From Verrucomicrobiota bacterium (lineage in GTDB: Bacteria; Verrucomicrobiota; Verrucomicrobiia; Limisphaerales; Pedosphaeraceae), in assembly GCA_021325145.1 (NCBI GenBank), contig JAJPHR010000058.1, forward strand, positions 1 to 64,000: a DNA stretch of 64,000 nt, read 5' to 3'. This document shows, piece by piece, positions 1-8,596 of the stretch. Position 1 is the stretch's first letter; every line of letters starts with the position of its first letter. The notes under the pieces are model-generated. The model was not told the origin of the DNA. It worked only from the letters and a program-made list of their open reading frames with translations, and searched no databases. The position numbers and the translations under genes were made by a program.

Positions 1-2
1 TG

Positions 3-326
3 GCGGATAAGTTTGGGTGCAGCCGGCGCCATCTTAACCGGCTGTTTCATCAGCACATTGGCCTTTCCGTGGCCGCCCTGAGAATGGAATTGCGCATGCT
101 AAAGGCCCTCTCACTGCTGCAGGAACCTCATGCGAAAATTATCGAAGTAGCCCAGGCATGCGGATTCAATAATCTCAGCCTCTTCAACACGTGTTTCAGG
201 AAACGATTCGGCGCCAGTCCAAGTCAGTGGCGAAAATCGAGTACTCAGGCCGAGGGGCAATCGGCACAGTTGCGGGACAAGCCAAAAGACCAGTTAGGCG
301 GCTCTGATCAAGCCGAAACAAACTGA
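3..326 (+). CDS. AraC-family transcriptional regulator, C-terminal part (5' end outside window)
   Basis: The reading frame is open from base 3 and encodes about 107 residues that match the double helix-turn-helix DNA-binding domain of AraC/XylS regulators. The first recognition segment reads ADKFGCSRRHLNRLF, and the second ends with the family signature GFNNLSLFNTCFRKRFGASPSQWR. The N-terminal sensor domain is missing because the window begins inside the gene, so the ligand and target cannot be inferred. A hydrophilic tail of about 25 residues follows the domain. The nearest downstream gene is on the opposite strand. Confidence 0.85.
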   Translation, partial: ADKFGCSRRHLNRLFHQHIGLSVAALRMELRMLKALSLLQEPHAKIIEVAQACGFNNLSLFNTCFRKRFGASPSQWRKSSTQAEGQSAQLRDKPKDQLGGSDQAETN

Positions 327-390
327 AACGACCTCTATTTTCAGGCCGTCTTGCAGGGCACGGATCGTTCCACCCGTTGGACGCGGGCGG

Positions 391-1533
391 CTATTGTGGG
401 ATTTGGATTTGGTCATCCACGTTGGCGGAACCGGCCACTTTTTCGGCGAGGGTGCGCAACCGGGTCTTCTGGTCCACGCTGGCAGCCTGGCCGCGCAAGG
501 TAATCCGGCCCTGACGGGTGGTAACCTGGACTTGGTTTTTGGCGAAGGGGGCATCGAGCCCTTCGTGGACAATTGCAGCCATGATGTTTCGCGCGAGTTC
601 GGCGTCGGAAAAGGTCGCCGGTTTCGCAATCCGAATCGTGGCGGAACTGCCCTCGATTTTCGGGAACAGGTTTTCCGAGGCTGCGGTCGAAACCGATGCG
701 GGCGCGATTGGAGCAAAGCCCGGGTCCTGCCCGTAGAGATGGCAGGTGGCGGCGACCCAATTCGGGTTGTCCATTTGCGCCCAAATGAAGTCGCCGTTTT
801 GCGCGACGCGGGCGACGGCGGCCTTGTCCACGGCGAGCAGCAAGGCCGAGTCATCCGGATCGAGGCTCAAGGCACTGGGAGGAGCGGCATAATAATTGTG
901 GCCGGCACCGTCGAGCGAAGCGACCAGAAAAACGATTCGTGCCGCCGCCAGGTCAACCATCAAATCGGCTGCCCGGCCAAGGTTCTCGTGTGCGCGGTTG
1001 CGGATTTTGAAGCCCGAAAGCCGGCTGAACCTGGTGAAGCCGCGCGGGCAGTCCTGCTCTTTCCAGATCGGGGTCGCGCCGAAGCGGGTATAAGTTTCCG
1101 CGATCTTTTTGGAAAAATCCGGCGAGTCCGCCACCTCGCGGGTAATGCAGGGCTCGGCAGTCAGGTTGGTTCGCTCGCCGCCGAGGATTGCCTGATCACC
1201 GCCGGCGGAAGCGAAGCTCCCTGCGGGAATGAACACATGGAAATCGCCGTAGATGTGCGCCGGCGCAGCCAGCGCGCCCAGAACCTGGCCCGAACCGAGA
1301 TTGATGACCAAGTCGTCAATCCGGCCGATTTCGTGGTTCTGGCGATCATGGATTGCGAGTCCAATCAAGTGCGTGGCCCGCTGAACCAGCGGCAGGCGTT
1401 CGGGAACCAGATTGGCGGGCGTTTGATTGCCCGCGGCAGATTCCGCGCGCAATGTGTCGCCGCAGTGGATGAGGGTTGCAGTTACGGTCAGCGAAAGAAT
1501 GTTTTTGGTAAACCGTTTCATAACCATATTCAT
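391..1533 (-). CDS. exported PRC-barrel and BON-domain protein
   Basis: 380 residues. It begins with a basic and hydrophobic leader (MNMVMKRFTKNILSL...), so it is probably secreted. Two PRC-barrel-like repeats follow: HEIGRIDDLVINLGSGQVLGA near residues 65-85 and ENLGRAADLMVDLAAARIVF near 185-205. The last 70 residues form a BON domain (ITLRGQAASVDQKTRLRTLAEKVAGSANVDDQIQI), a fold linked to envelope or phospholipid association. The start at 1533 was chosen because a GGAG lies about 10 nt upstream and the leader begins there; ATGs at 1527 and 1521 are alternatives. It lies downstream of ilvD on the same strand, 82 bases away, without an evident functional link. The precise role is unknown. Confidence 0.8.
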   Translation of the reverse strand: MNMVMKRFTKNILSLTVTATLIHCGDTLRAESAAGNQTPANLVPERLPLVQRATHLIGLAIHDRQNHEIGRIDDLVINLGSGQVLGALAAPAHIYGDFHVFIPAGSFASAGGDQAILGGERTNLTAEPCITREVADSPDFSKKIAETYTRFGATPIWKEQDCPRGFTRFSRLSGFKIRNRAHENLGRAADLMVDLAAARIVFLVASLDGAGHNYYAAPPSALSLDPDDSALLLAVDKAAVARVAQNGDFIWAQMDNPNWVAATCHLYGQDPGFAPIAPASVSTAASENLFPKIEGSSATIRIAKPATFSDAELARNIMAAIVHEGLDAPFAKNQVQVTTRQGRITLRGQAASVDQKTRLRTLAEKVAGSANVDDQIQIPQ

Positions 1534-1615
1534 CTTTTCAAGGCTCCGGCGGGTAAGATCACGCGGAGCTGAAATTCTGCGCTCCGCCGGCAAGGCATTA
1601 CCGTACAATCTGCGC

Positions 1616-3349
1616 CTACTCAAGCTTCAGGTTTTGGTCGGTGACGGCGCCGGTGCTTGCGGAAGTGACCAGATGCGCGTACTTGGCCAAAACTCCGCGA
1701 GTGTAGCGGGGTTTGGGAGCTTTCCATTGCTTGCGGCGCGCTTTCATTTCCTGAGCGCTAATAACGAGGGACAGGGCGCGCTTCTCCGCGTCGATGACAA
1801 TGGTGTCGCCTTCCTTCACGAGCGCGAGCGGGCCGCCGACATAGGCCTCGGGGGTGATGTGGCCGACGACGAATCCGTGGGTTCCACCGGAGAAACGGCC
1901 ATCGGTGATGAGGGCCACTTCCTTGCCGAGGCCCTTGCCCATGATGGCGGAAGTGGGCGCGAGCATTTCGCGCATGCCGGGGCCGCCTTTGGGGCCTTCG
2001 TAACGGATCACGACGACGTCGCCTTTTTTGATGCCGCCGTCGAGAATTTTCTTGAGCGCCTGTTCTTCGGAGTCGAACACGCGGGCGCGGCCTTCGAAAC
2101 GCAGGCCTTCCTTGCCGGTGATTTTGGCAATGCCACCCTCAGGCGAAAGGTTGCCGTAGAGAACAACAAGATGGCTGTCCTTTTTGATCGGGTTATCGAG
2201 CGAATGAATGATGGTCTGGCCCGCGGGATACGGCTGTACGCCTTCAAGGTCTTCGCGGAGCGTTTTGCCCGTGACCGTGAGGCAATCGCCGTGGAGCAAC
2301 CCGGCGTCCAGCAGCGTTTTCATCATGGGGCGGATGCCGCCGATGGCGACGAGTTCGGACATGAGGTGTTTGCCGCTCGGTTTCAAATCGGCCAGCACGG
2401 GCACGTGTTTGCCGATGCAGGTGAAGTCGTCGATGGTCAATTTCACGCGCGCGGCGTTGGCCATGGCGAGGAGGTGCAGGACGGCATTGGTCGAACCGCC
2501 GAGGGCGATGACGACGGTGATGGCGTTCTCGAACGCCTTGCGCGTCATGATGTCGAGCGGTTTGATGCCCTGACGGAGCAGGTTCACCACAGCCGCGCCG
2601 GCCTGGAGGCAATCCTTTTTCTTGGCGGGCGAAACGGCGGCTTGCGCGGAACTGTTCGGCAAACTCATGCCCAACGCCTCAATGGCGCTGGCCATGGTGT
2701 TGGCGGTATACATGCCGCCGCAGGAGCCAGGGCCGGGGATGGCGCACGACTCGATGGCTTGCAACTCGGCGTCATTGATCTTTTTGTTGGCATGCGCGCC
2801 CACGGCTTCGAAAACCGACACGATGTCCAGTTTGCGGGTGTCTCCAATGATGCAGCCGGGCAGGATGGTCCCGCCGTAAACGAAGACCGCCGGCCGATTC
2901 ATGCGCGCAATGGCAATCATTGACCCGGGCATGTTCTTGTCGCAACCGCCGATGGCCACAAAGCCATCCATGCCCTCGCAACCAACGACCGTTTCAATGG
3001 AATCCGCTATCACCTCGCGAGAGACGAGGGAATACTTCATGCCTTCCGAACCCATGGAGATGCCGTCGGACACGCTGATGGTGTTGAAAATGATCGCCTT
3101 GCCGCCGGCCTCATTGGCGCCTTTCTCGGCCTCGAGGGCGAGCTTGTCGATGTGCATATTGCACGGCGTGACCATGCTCCAGGTGGAGGCGATGCCGATG
3201 AGCGGCTTCTTGAAATCCTCGGGCTTGAAGCCAACGGGATATAGCATGGCGCGGCTGGGCGCGCGCTCAGGACCGTCGAGCACGAGACTGGAATAGGGGC
3301 GAAGCGGATCAACCGGCTTGCTGGCTTTGGACGACGACGACTTTTTCAT
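1616..3349 (-). CDS. ilvD: dihydroxy-acid dehydratase
   Basis: 577 residues, full length for IlvD. The enzyme dehydrates 2,3-dihydroxy-isovalerate or 2,3-dihydroxy-3-methylvalerate to the 2-oxoacids that precede valine, leucine and isoleucine. Cluster-ligand and active-site motifs are present: TPCNMH (Cys 63), GGCDKNMPG (Cys 136) and [15 protein letters not shown] (Cys 210), plus the C-terminal [20 protein letters not shown] segment. It is the only branched-chain biosynthesis gene nearby unless the class IV aminotransferase 1.1 kb away is a BCAT. The first 14 residues are a Ser/Lys-rich extension; the next in-frame ATG is Met 35, inside the domain, so the annotated start is likely correct. 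Confidence 0.97.
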   Translation of the reverse strand: MKKSSSSKASKPVDPLRPYSSLVLDGPERAPSRAMLYPVGFKPEDFKKPLIGIASTWSMVTPCNMHIDKLALEAEKGANEAGGKAIIFNTISVSDGISMGSEGMKYSLVSREVIADSIETVVGCEGMDGFVAIGGCDKNMPGSMIAIARMNRPAVFVYGGTILPGCIIGDTRKLDIVSVFEAVGAHANKKINDAELQAIESCAIPGPGSCGGMYTANTMASAIEALGMSLPNSSAQAAVSPAKKKDCLQAGAAVVNLLRQGIKPLDIMTRKAFENAITVVIALGGSTNAVLHLLAMANAARVKLTIDDFTCIGKHVPVLADLKPSGKHLMSELVAIGGIRPMMKTLLDAGLLHGDCLTVTGKTLREDLEGVQPYPAGQTIIHSLDNPIKKDSHLVVLYGNLSPEGGIAKITGKEGLRFEGRARVFDSEEQALKKILDGGIKKGDVVVIRYEGPKGGPGMREMLAPTSAIMGKGLGKEVALITDGRFSGGTHGFVVGHITPEAYVGGPLALVKEGDTIVIDAEKRALSLVISAQEMKARRKQWKAPKPRYTRGVLAKYAHLVTSASTGAVTDQNLKLE

Positions 3350-3576
3350 TCTGGGGTAATATCAGCAGGAAAGAGAGAGGGTGACAAGCTTTGGAAGGGG
3401 CGGGCGGAACGCGCCGGCCGAAGCCGTGCGATCCGGATCATTCGTTCCGCGGCGAGACAAGCGGCGACGGGACGGCACAGCGCGTCGTTCCTGCCATGGG
3501 GGTGATTTGCAAAAAATCGCGCGTACTTTTTCCTTTCCAGTTGAATCTGAGAAATGCAGGCGTAAGTTAGCGTAGT

Positions 3577-4356
3577 ATGGGTGCAAAGGTGCATGAGATC
3601 ATGGCGACTCTTTTGGTGTCGGTGTTCTGGTTCGTCCTGATCATGGGGGTTTTTCTTGCCTTCCTGGTAATCAACTGGAGGGGACGACGTACTTCCGCGC
3701 GCCCGGCCCCAACAGAAGGGGATAAGGAGTCCGTGGCCATCCGACCGCCCAACTTGCGTTCAACCAGCCTAAAACGCCCGACCTGCTGGCTGGCGATCAA
3801 GAATAAGAACCTATTGGCGGTCCAATACGCCCTTTCCTTGCACAACCCCAAACCCTGTTCCTGGGCAGAAGGCCTCTCGGGAAATGGGGAACAGAAGGTA
3901 TTCATCTCGCCGCCGGTGTCGGGATGGATCCTGGTCGTGGGTTCGGCGCTGCCCGATCCAGGGGATGACGTGGACGCGTGCTTCCGCTTCCTGGTGGACC
4001 TGAGCCGGAAGCTGGGCCATGTGCAATTTTTCAACGCGAACAGCATGCTGAATTACCATGCCTGGGCGCAGGTGGAAGGGGGCCGCGTGCTGAGAGCGTA
4101 CGCCTGGGCGGGAAAGACCCTATGGAACCAGGGGAAACCCACCCAACCCGAAACCGATCTGGGGCTGAAGTGTTACGCATACACGGAAGCCCCGGAAACC
4201 CCTGTGTTCAACTCAAGCCAGAGCGAAACGGGCACCAACAACGCGGACAAAGTCCATTTCCTCGCCGCTCGTTGGAGCATCGATCCCGAGGACATCGACG
4301 AGCGGTTCATTGAGCAGGAATGGGGAATCGTTGGGGAGCCATCGAGGCATTTTTGA
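3577..4356 (+). CDS. membrane-anchored conserved hypothetical protein
   Basis: 259 residues. A single N-terminal membrane segment (about residues 9-33, ATLLVSVFWFVLIMGVFLAF) is followed by a short basic linker and a soluble domain. The soluble part contains TCWLAIK, AVQYAL, LHNPKPCSW, SPPVSGWILVVG, VQFFNANSM, HAWAQ and AYAWAGKTLWNQG. It looks like an uncharacterised family found in Verrucomicrobiota and relatives, but I know no assigned function. The many conserved-looking Trp and aromatic residues suggest a compact fold. The gene is divergent from ilvD with about 225 bases between them. Topology suggests a periplasmic or cytoplasmic globular domain tethered to the inner membrane. Confidence 0.75.
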   Translation: MGAKVHEIMATLLVSVFWFVLIMGVFLAFLVINWRGRRTSARPAPTEGDKESVAIRPPNLRSTSLKRPTCWLAIKNKNLLAVQYALSLHNPKPCSWAEGLSGNGEQKVFISPPVSGWILVVGSALPDPGDDVDACFRFLVDLSRKLGHVQFFNANSMLNYHAWAQVEGGRVLRAYAWAGKTLWNQGKPTQPETDLGLKCYAYTEAPETPVFNSSQSETGTNNADKVHFLAARWSIDPEDIDERFIEQEWGIVGEPSRHF

Positions 4357-4501
4357 CAGGAAGGGCCACGCTTCGGAATACATCATCGTTGTGTCGTCCT
4401 ATGCGCAGCACAGCGCGCACGGAGTGACGCGCCCTGCCTCGCTGGTAACTGGATGATACTGCTCCGTCTCTCTTCGCTTGAACACTCATTCAGGCGAGAC
4501 C

Positions 4502-5380
4502 ATGATCCGGCCCGACATCATGATCGTATTTCTCAATGGCAGGTTCGTTCCTGAAAATGAAGCGGTGGTGTCGGTGTTTGATCGGGGATTTCTTTATGGG
4601 GATGGCGTGTTCGAGGCTGTGCGGATTCATCAAGGGACGCCTTTTCGTTGGGCGGACCATGCGCGGCGATTGGAGGCGGGAGCAAATTTGCTGAACATCC
4701 GGCTCCCCTGCCCTGCCACGGAGTTGCGCCAGCACGTCAATGAGTTGGTTCGGGTGAATCGAATGCCGGAGGCTCTGTTGCGGCTGACGCTCTCGCGTGG
4801 TGTGGGTCCGCGCGGTTATTCGCCTCGGGGCGCAGACCGGCCCACCCTGGCGATGAGCCTGCACCCGGCCCCGGACGCCAACGGAGAACCGGCCCCGAAA
4901 TGGCGCGTAATCACGTCCTCGTTCCGCCTGCCTGCCAACGAGCGGTTGGCGCAAATCAAGACTTGCAACAAACTGCCGCAAATCCTGGCCCGGGCGGAGG
5001 CGGAAGCGGCCGGGGCAGACGAGGCGCTTTTGCTGAACACCAACGGTGAAGTCGTGGAAGCCTCCAGCAGCAATTTGTTTTGGATCACCGAGGGAACAGT
5101 TTGCACGCCCCCGTTGACGAGCGGCATCCTGGCCGGCGTCACGCGGGTGATCGTGCTGGAGATTTGCGAGCGGCTGGGCCTGCCGACGCGGGAAGAGTGT
5201 ATCACCTCCGAGAATTTGCGGATCGTTCAAGGGGTCTTTCTTTCGTTGAGTTCCTGGGGCATAATTGAGGTGACCGGGCTGGATGGTCAGTTGCTGAAGC
5301 AATCGCCCCTGGTTGGAAAAATCCGGGGGGCGTACGCGGCGGAAGTCGCAAAATGCGGCGAAGCCTGCAAGCCGGCGTGA
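4502..5380 (+). CDS. class IV aminotransferase (BCAT / aminodeoxychorismate lyase / D-amino acid transaminase fold)
   Basis: 292 residues. This PLP enzyme has all landmarks of fold type IV: FLNGRFVPE at the start, FDRGFLYGDGVFEAVR (about residues 26-41), the likely Schiff-base lysine in QIKTCNKLPQ (Lys 153), and GADEALLLNTNGEVVEASSSNLFW with Glu 186 as the pyridine-nitrogen ligand. Family members transaminate branched-chain or D-amino acids or cleave aminodeoxychorismate, and sequence inspection alone does not separate these. Proximity to ilvD mildly favours branched-chain aminotransferase. The start at 4502 was preferred to the upstream ATG at 4478, whose extra residues have no family counterpart; 4520 is also possible. 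Confidence 0.88.
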   Translation: MIRPDIMIVFLNGRFVPENEAVVSVFDRGFLYGDGVFEAVRIHQGTPFRWADHARRLEAGANLLNIRLPCPATELRQHVNELVRVNRMPEALLRLTLSRGVGPRGYSPRGADRPTLAMSLHPAPDANGEPAPKWRVITSSFRLPANERLAQIKTCNKLPQILARAEAEAAGADEALLLNTNGEVVEASSSNLFWITEGTVCTPPLTSGILAGVTRVIVLEICERLGLPTREECITSENLRIVQGVFLSLSSWGIIEVTGLDGQLLKQSPLVGKIRGAYAAEVAKCGEACKPA

Positions 5381-5494
5381 CCAGTTGCTCCTGCTCAAAT
5401 CCATGGCCGTCGGTCTCGCAAACCGTTCGATGACCAAAACAAACCTTTTATTTCGCGGTCACGCACGCTATTATTCCGGTTGACCATTGCTGTG

Positions 5495-6706
5495 ATGAAT
5501 GCGACTGCTTCAGAAACGGCTCCCCTTGTAATGCCTGCCATTCGTAGCCGGCGGCTCGTGCGCTATGGCATCGCCCTCGGCGCCACAGCCGTGGCGTTCG
5601 CTGCGCGATGGGCGATGATCCCGCTGGTTCCTGATGGCCGCTATCCTTTCTTTACTTTTGCGATCGCGCTCATCCTGGTCGCCTGGCATGCCGGATTTGG
5701 CCCTTCGGTGGTGACCTTCGTCACGGGTTACCTCGTTGGAACCTGGTTTTTCGTCCCGCCGAAACACTCGTTTCTGGTCGTTGATACCACAGCGGTGATG
5801 GGCAGCCTTTCGTTCGTTATCATAAGCGCGATAGTGATTATGTTCGCACGCTCGATGCACCTGGCGCGAGAACGGGCGGACGCGCATGCGCGGCAGGCGA
5901 TCCAGCACCAAAAGCAATTGGAAGCAGAAGTATGTGAACGCAAGCGGGCGGAAGAAGAGGTGCGGCGGTTGAACACCGGGCTGGAGGAACGCGTGCGGCA
6001 ACGGACGGCCGAGCTGGTGGCCACCAACAAGGAATTGGAGGCCTTCACCTATTCGGTTTCGCACGACCTGCGCGCGCCGCTCCGGCACGTGGATGGTTAC
6101 GCCCAAATTCTCCAGGAGGAATACGGGAAGGAATTGACGCCGGGCGCGCTGAAGTACGCCACCAAAATCCGGTTGAGCAGCCAAAACATGGGCAAGCTGG
6201 TGGACGACCTCCTGAACCTGTCCAAAATCGGCAAAACGGAACTCAAGCGCCACGCCGTGGCGTTGAATCCCCTGGTGGACGAAGTCCTGGCCAGCCTCAA
6301 ACCCGAAATCAACGGCCGCCAGATCGAATGGCGCATTGGCAAACTGCCCACGGTGGAATGCGATGCCGGCCTCGCCCGCGTGGTGCTTTCCAACCTGCTC
6401 GGCAACGCCGCGAAATACACACGGCCAAGAGAACTGGCCACCATCGAGGTTGATCAAATTGAGGTGGATGGCGAGAGCGTCATTCGCGTTCGCGACAACG
6501 GCGTGGGTTTCAACATGAAATACGCCGACAAGCTGTTCGGAGTCTTTCAACGCCTGCATCGTACCGAGGAATTCGAAGGCACCGGCGTCGGGCTGGCGAC
6601 CGTGCAGCGCATCATCAACAAACACGGTGGACGGATTTGGGCTGAAGCCGAGGTCAACAAGGGAGCGACTTTTTACTTCACCATGAAGCCGCGGGTGAAT
6701 GCTTGA
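5495..6706 (+). CDS. sensor histidine kinase with DUF4118-like membrane domain
   Basis: 403 residues. An N-terminal KdpD-like membrane block (DUF4118 type, about residues 22-118, several hydrophobic helices) is followed by a coiled coil (about 125-180, rich in ERADAHARQAIQHQKQLEAE-type sequence). Next come a HisKA dimerisation domain with the phosphoacceptor His 190 in YSVSHDLRAPLRHVDGY and a HATPase domain (LSNLLGNAAKYT, VRDNGVGFNM, GTGVGLATVQRI). It should autophosphorylate and pass phosphate to a response regulator, but no receiver-domain gene is adjacent, so it is an orphan kinase. No periplasmic sensor domain is visible. The ATG at 5495 was chosen; TTG 5480 and GTG 5492 are possible. Confidence 0.9.
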   Translation: MNATASETAPLVMPAIRSRRLVRYGIALGATAVAFAARWAMIPLVPDGRYPFFTFAIALILVAWHAGFGPSVVTFVTGYLVGTWFFVPPKHSFLVVDTTAVMGSLSFVIISAIVIMFARSMHLARERADAHARQAIQHQKQLEAEVCERKRAEEEVRRLNTGLEERVRQRTAELVATNKELEAFTYSVSHDLRAPLRHVDGYAQILQEEYGKELTPGALKYATKIRLSSQNMGKLVDDLLNLSKIGKTELKRHAVALNPLVDEVLASLKPEINGRQIEWRIGKLPTVECDAGLARVVLSNLLGNAAKYTRPRELATIEVDQIEVDGESVIRVRDNGVGFNMKYADKLFGVFQRLHRTEEFEGTGVGLATVQRIINKHGGRIWAEAEVNKGATFYFTMKPRVNA

Positions 6707-7500
6707 TGAGCAATTCATGATTAAGCGAGCCCGGAGCGCGCCGGGCGCGTCAACGGCTAATGACTTGTTGCAGACCGAGCGCATCTTGAAAGCATGACGC
6801 GAGGCGGAACGTCCTCGTCCCCTGACGCGGCTTGGGGGTAAAACATACCCGTTCAAACCCGCCCAAACCCGTTCAAACCCGGTTTGAAACCGCCCAAAGC
6901 CGGTTTGGACGCATCCAAACCCGGTTCGAACCCGGGTCTGCCGCACGGTGGGAATGGTGCGCCGCGCCGTCTCCGTCGCCGCTTGTCTCGCCGTAGCTTC
7001 CGGGCGAAGGCGGAAGCGCAGCGTCAGGCGAGAGAACGAACCACCGAAACCGCCCGCCCCCGCCAGGGCTTGGAGTGCGGCGGGAAGCGCTGCCTTGTCT
7101 GGACCGGCTGACCCTGAACATTGGACATTCGTCATTGCCGTGGCCGACCTTCGCACGCCAATGAGGGAACCGTCCAACCACTGTGACATACTATGACATA
7201 TTGTGACGCAACCTTTTTCAGTTTGTGCGTTCTTGTGGCCGTTCCAGCTTCGGGTTTTTGGACTTTGGACAATCATCATTCGTTCCCACCCTCCCACGAC
7301 GATAGCGCCCAGTCTAACAACTGTGCACACTATGCACACTATGTATAACTAAATTGTGCTCGAAGCCCATTTAGCGGCGAAAATTGAAGCACCACCATCC
7401 AATTCTTAGTGCCTCTTGTTCCGCACGCCTTGCCTGCCCTGCACTCCTCGCCAAACTTAATGCCCGATGGGGCATCATCCTTCAGCCAGCACTTTGGTTC
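6707..7500. other. gene-free, repeat-rich stretch
   Basis: I see no convincing gene here. It holds a short-period repeat around 6849-6935, a segment at 7111-7140 made of the words 'attggacattcgtcattg' that belong to a window-wide intergenic repeat family, and two small tandem arrays with a period near 10 bases (around 7180-7206 and 7322-7350). Open frames crossing it on either strand are low-complexity products of the repeats. Confidence 0.6.
6849..6935. repeat. short-period repeat of an 'accc-gttcaa' word
   Basis: The words cccgttcaaaccc, cccgcccaaaccc and cggtttgaaaccg recur about eight times in about 85 bases, in both orientations. One junction forms a 17-base odd palindrome, ttcaaacc-c-ggtttgaa. 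A conceptual minus-strand translation shows a degenerate period of the type GFGxFQTGFExV. It lies just downstream of the histidine kinase. No coding role is supported. Confidence 0.7.
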
Positions 7501-7526
7501 GCTCTGTCCGAACTCCGCGCTGGAAA

Positions 7527-7730
7527 GTCCCAAAGGGACGACCGATAATAGCCCAGCGATTTATCGCTGGGTCGGCGCAGAACGCTCAAAAGCCCCGGAG
7601 GGGCGAAAGAAAGCGTTTGGCAAGCGGACGATATTCTTTCGTCCCTGACGGGACTTATTTGCTTGGGGCTTACCCACCGATAAATCGGTGGGCTATTTTC
7701 TTTCGCCCTGCCGGGCTGGGAATTTCCGAA
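7527..7730. repeat. dispersed multi-hairpin repeat, copy 1 (uninterrupted)
   Basis: About 204 bases made of successive hairpins: gtccc/gggac, agcccagcgatttatcgctgggt, gccccggaggggc, gtccctgacgggac and cccaccgataaatcggtggg, separated by 'gaaagaaa' and 'ttctttcg' linkers. The same ordered set recurs at 53853-54258, so this is a mobile or amplified repeat rather than a local terminator. It ends at about 7730, inside the reading frame of the toxin fragment at 7670-7804. No transposase is present. The structure resembles REP/BIME-like or MITE-like elements, but I cannot name the family. Confidence 0.75.
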
Positions 7731-7804
7731 TGGTCTTCGAAACGATTGAAAGCTCCCTGCAGATCGGCGTCGGCTCCCAAAAGGAACTCAACCGGCAGGC
7801 TCAT
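7670..7804 (-). pseudogene. RelE/ParE-type toxin, truncated after about 25 residues by a repeat
   Basis: The start codon overlaps the antitoxin stop in the sequence ATGA, as is usual for toxin-antitoxin operons. The first residues, MSLPVEFLLGADADLQGAF, resemble the N-terminus of RelE/ParE superfamily toxins, where a beta strand is followed by an 'A..DL..a' helix. After about residue 25 the frame enters the dispersed repeat (7527-7730) and stops after 44 residues, against roughly 95-110 in intact toxins. I found no continuation of the toxin beyond the repeat. It is therefore probably inactive. The family call rests on a short segment plus the position next to the antitoxin. Confidence 0.6.
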
Positions 7805-8028
7805 CGCGACGCAAGAATGCGCGCCTTGACTGCCTCCCAGGCGACGACATCCTCGGGGTGCCGGCGGTAACGCTCGAGCCGTTCCTTCAAGAGTGCAATG
7901 TGGTCCTCGCGCGGCGCCAGAGCGTCGGGTTGTGCCGCCAATTCCTCCCAAAGTTCGCCAACCAGAATGAGTTTTTCATCAGGCGAGAGGCGCTTCAACT
8001 CGGGGAACTTTTCTGCAATCATGGTCAT
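7801..8028 (-). CDS. addiction-module antitoxin (Unstab_antitox/TIGR02574-like)
   Basis: 75 residues. The segment LSPDEKLILVGELWEELAA, followed by a helix of the type HIALLKERLERYRRHPEDVVAWEAVKARI, is typical of small 'putative addiction module component' antitoxins that pair with RelE/ParE toxins. Starts at 8028 and 8022 are both possible; frame upstream of these has no family counterpart. The stop codon overlaps the start of the broken toxin frame. With its partner truncated it is an orphan antitoxin, which might still bind toxins encoded elsewhere; that is inference. Confidence 0.75.
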   Translation of the reverse strand: MTMIAEKFPELKRLSPDEKLILVGELWEELAAQPDALAPREDHIALLKERLERYRRHPEDVVAWEAVKARILASR

Positions 8029-8404
8029 ACTATCGTTTGGCGGGCCGGTTTGTTCAAGGCCAAAGCCCAGGAGAAATCGGGCAATTGGGCGCACCTCAGC
8101 AAGCCCCGAGACCGTCTCATTAACCCCTCGTTTCAACGAGGAGGGGAAACGCAGGCCACTTGTCACTCTTCAACTGTTTTTAACAGTTTTCCAGTGTTGA
8201 GCGTCGCAAGCCAATGCCGCCGGACGTTCACAACTCAAACTCCTTGGAAACGGTTAAAAGACAGTTTTGGCGTTGTACTTGGCGCTGCACTCCCCTCGTT
8301 TCAACAAGCGGTTAATGAAAGCGCCACTGTTCAAACACTTTTTGGCCTCGCAGTTTCCCAAAAGTGAAATGCGCCCCACCTTCCAAAATCCCACAAAAAA
8401 TCCG
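8029..8404. other. AT-richer gene-free stretch before the SAM operon
   Basis: No gene is supported. It contains an inverted repeat aactgtt-ttt-aacagtt at 8172-8188 and a 14-base direct repeat cccctcgtttcaac at 8124-8137 and 8292-8305. The first copy of the direct repeat folds into a hairpin with the following cgaggagggg. Confidence 0.5.
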
Positions 8405-8459
8405 TTGACAACCACCTCACAATATATCAATCTATCCGCATTCGTTGATATTATCAACG
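8405..8459 (+). promoter_or_regulatory. candidate promoter and palindrome upstream of the SAM riboswitch
   Basis: A consensus -35 hexamer ttgaca lies at 8405-8410. The -10 is unclear: the following 25 bases are AT-rich (aatatatcaatctatc), without a perfect TATAAT at 17 bp. At 8443-8459 there is an odd palindrome, cgttgata-t-tatcaacg, directly before the riboswitch. It could be an operator or simply part of the leader RNA. Position relative to the riboswitch is the main support. Confidence 0.4.
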
Positions 8460-8461
8460 AA

Positions 8462-8580
8462 TCTCATGACGAGTGGTTGAGGGACTGGCCCGATGAAACC
8501 ACGGCAACCGGTCGGAGCGCAACTCCGGCGTCCAGGTGCCAATTCCAGCTCGAACCGCGGATGGTTCGGGAAAAATGAGA
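8462..8580 (+). ncRNA. SAM-I riboswitch (S-box) aptamer
   Basis: The core matches the SAM-I consensus closely: P1 5' strand tctcat at 8462-8467, then gagtggttgagggactggcc, cgatgaaacc and cggcaacc, the conserved ggtgccaattcc in the J3/4-P4 region, and the P1 3' strand atgaga at 8575-8580. SAM binding would stabilise P1 and allow the downstream terminator (8597-8630) to form, shutting off the operon. The genes controlled are the threonine-synthase-like enzyme, the sulfur carrier and the NIL protein. Confidence 0.95.
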
Positions 8581-8596
8581 AGAGCGTAAGGATTCT

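Noticed and set aside
1427..2923. Long plus-strand frame antisense to ilvD
   Set aside because: It is the complement of a clearly coding gene, has no recognisable domain, and its composition (many Ala, Gly, Asp, His) fits a GC-rich shadow frame.
6919..6935. ggttcgaaccc-like sequence resembling a tRNA T-loop
   Set aside because: It lies inside the short-period repeat, has no acceptor, D or anticodon stems around it, and its context repeats as palindromes.
5510..7339. 609-codon minus-strand frame across the histidine kinase and the following gap
   Set aside because: It is antisense to the kinase and continues through repeat DNA; no domain is visible.
7180..7350. Possible CRISPR-like arrays
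   Set aside because: Units are about 10 bases and directly adjacent, without spacers; nothing of repeat-spacer form and no cas genes are seen in the window.
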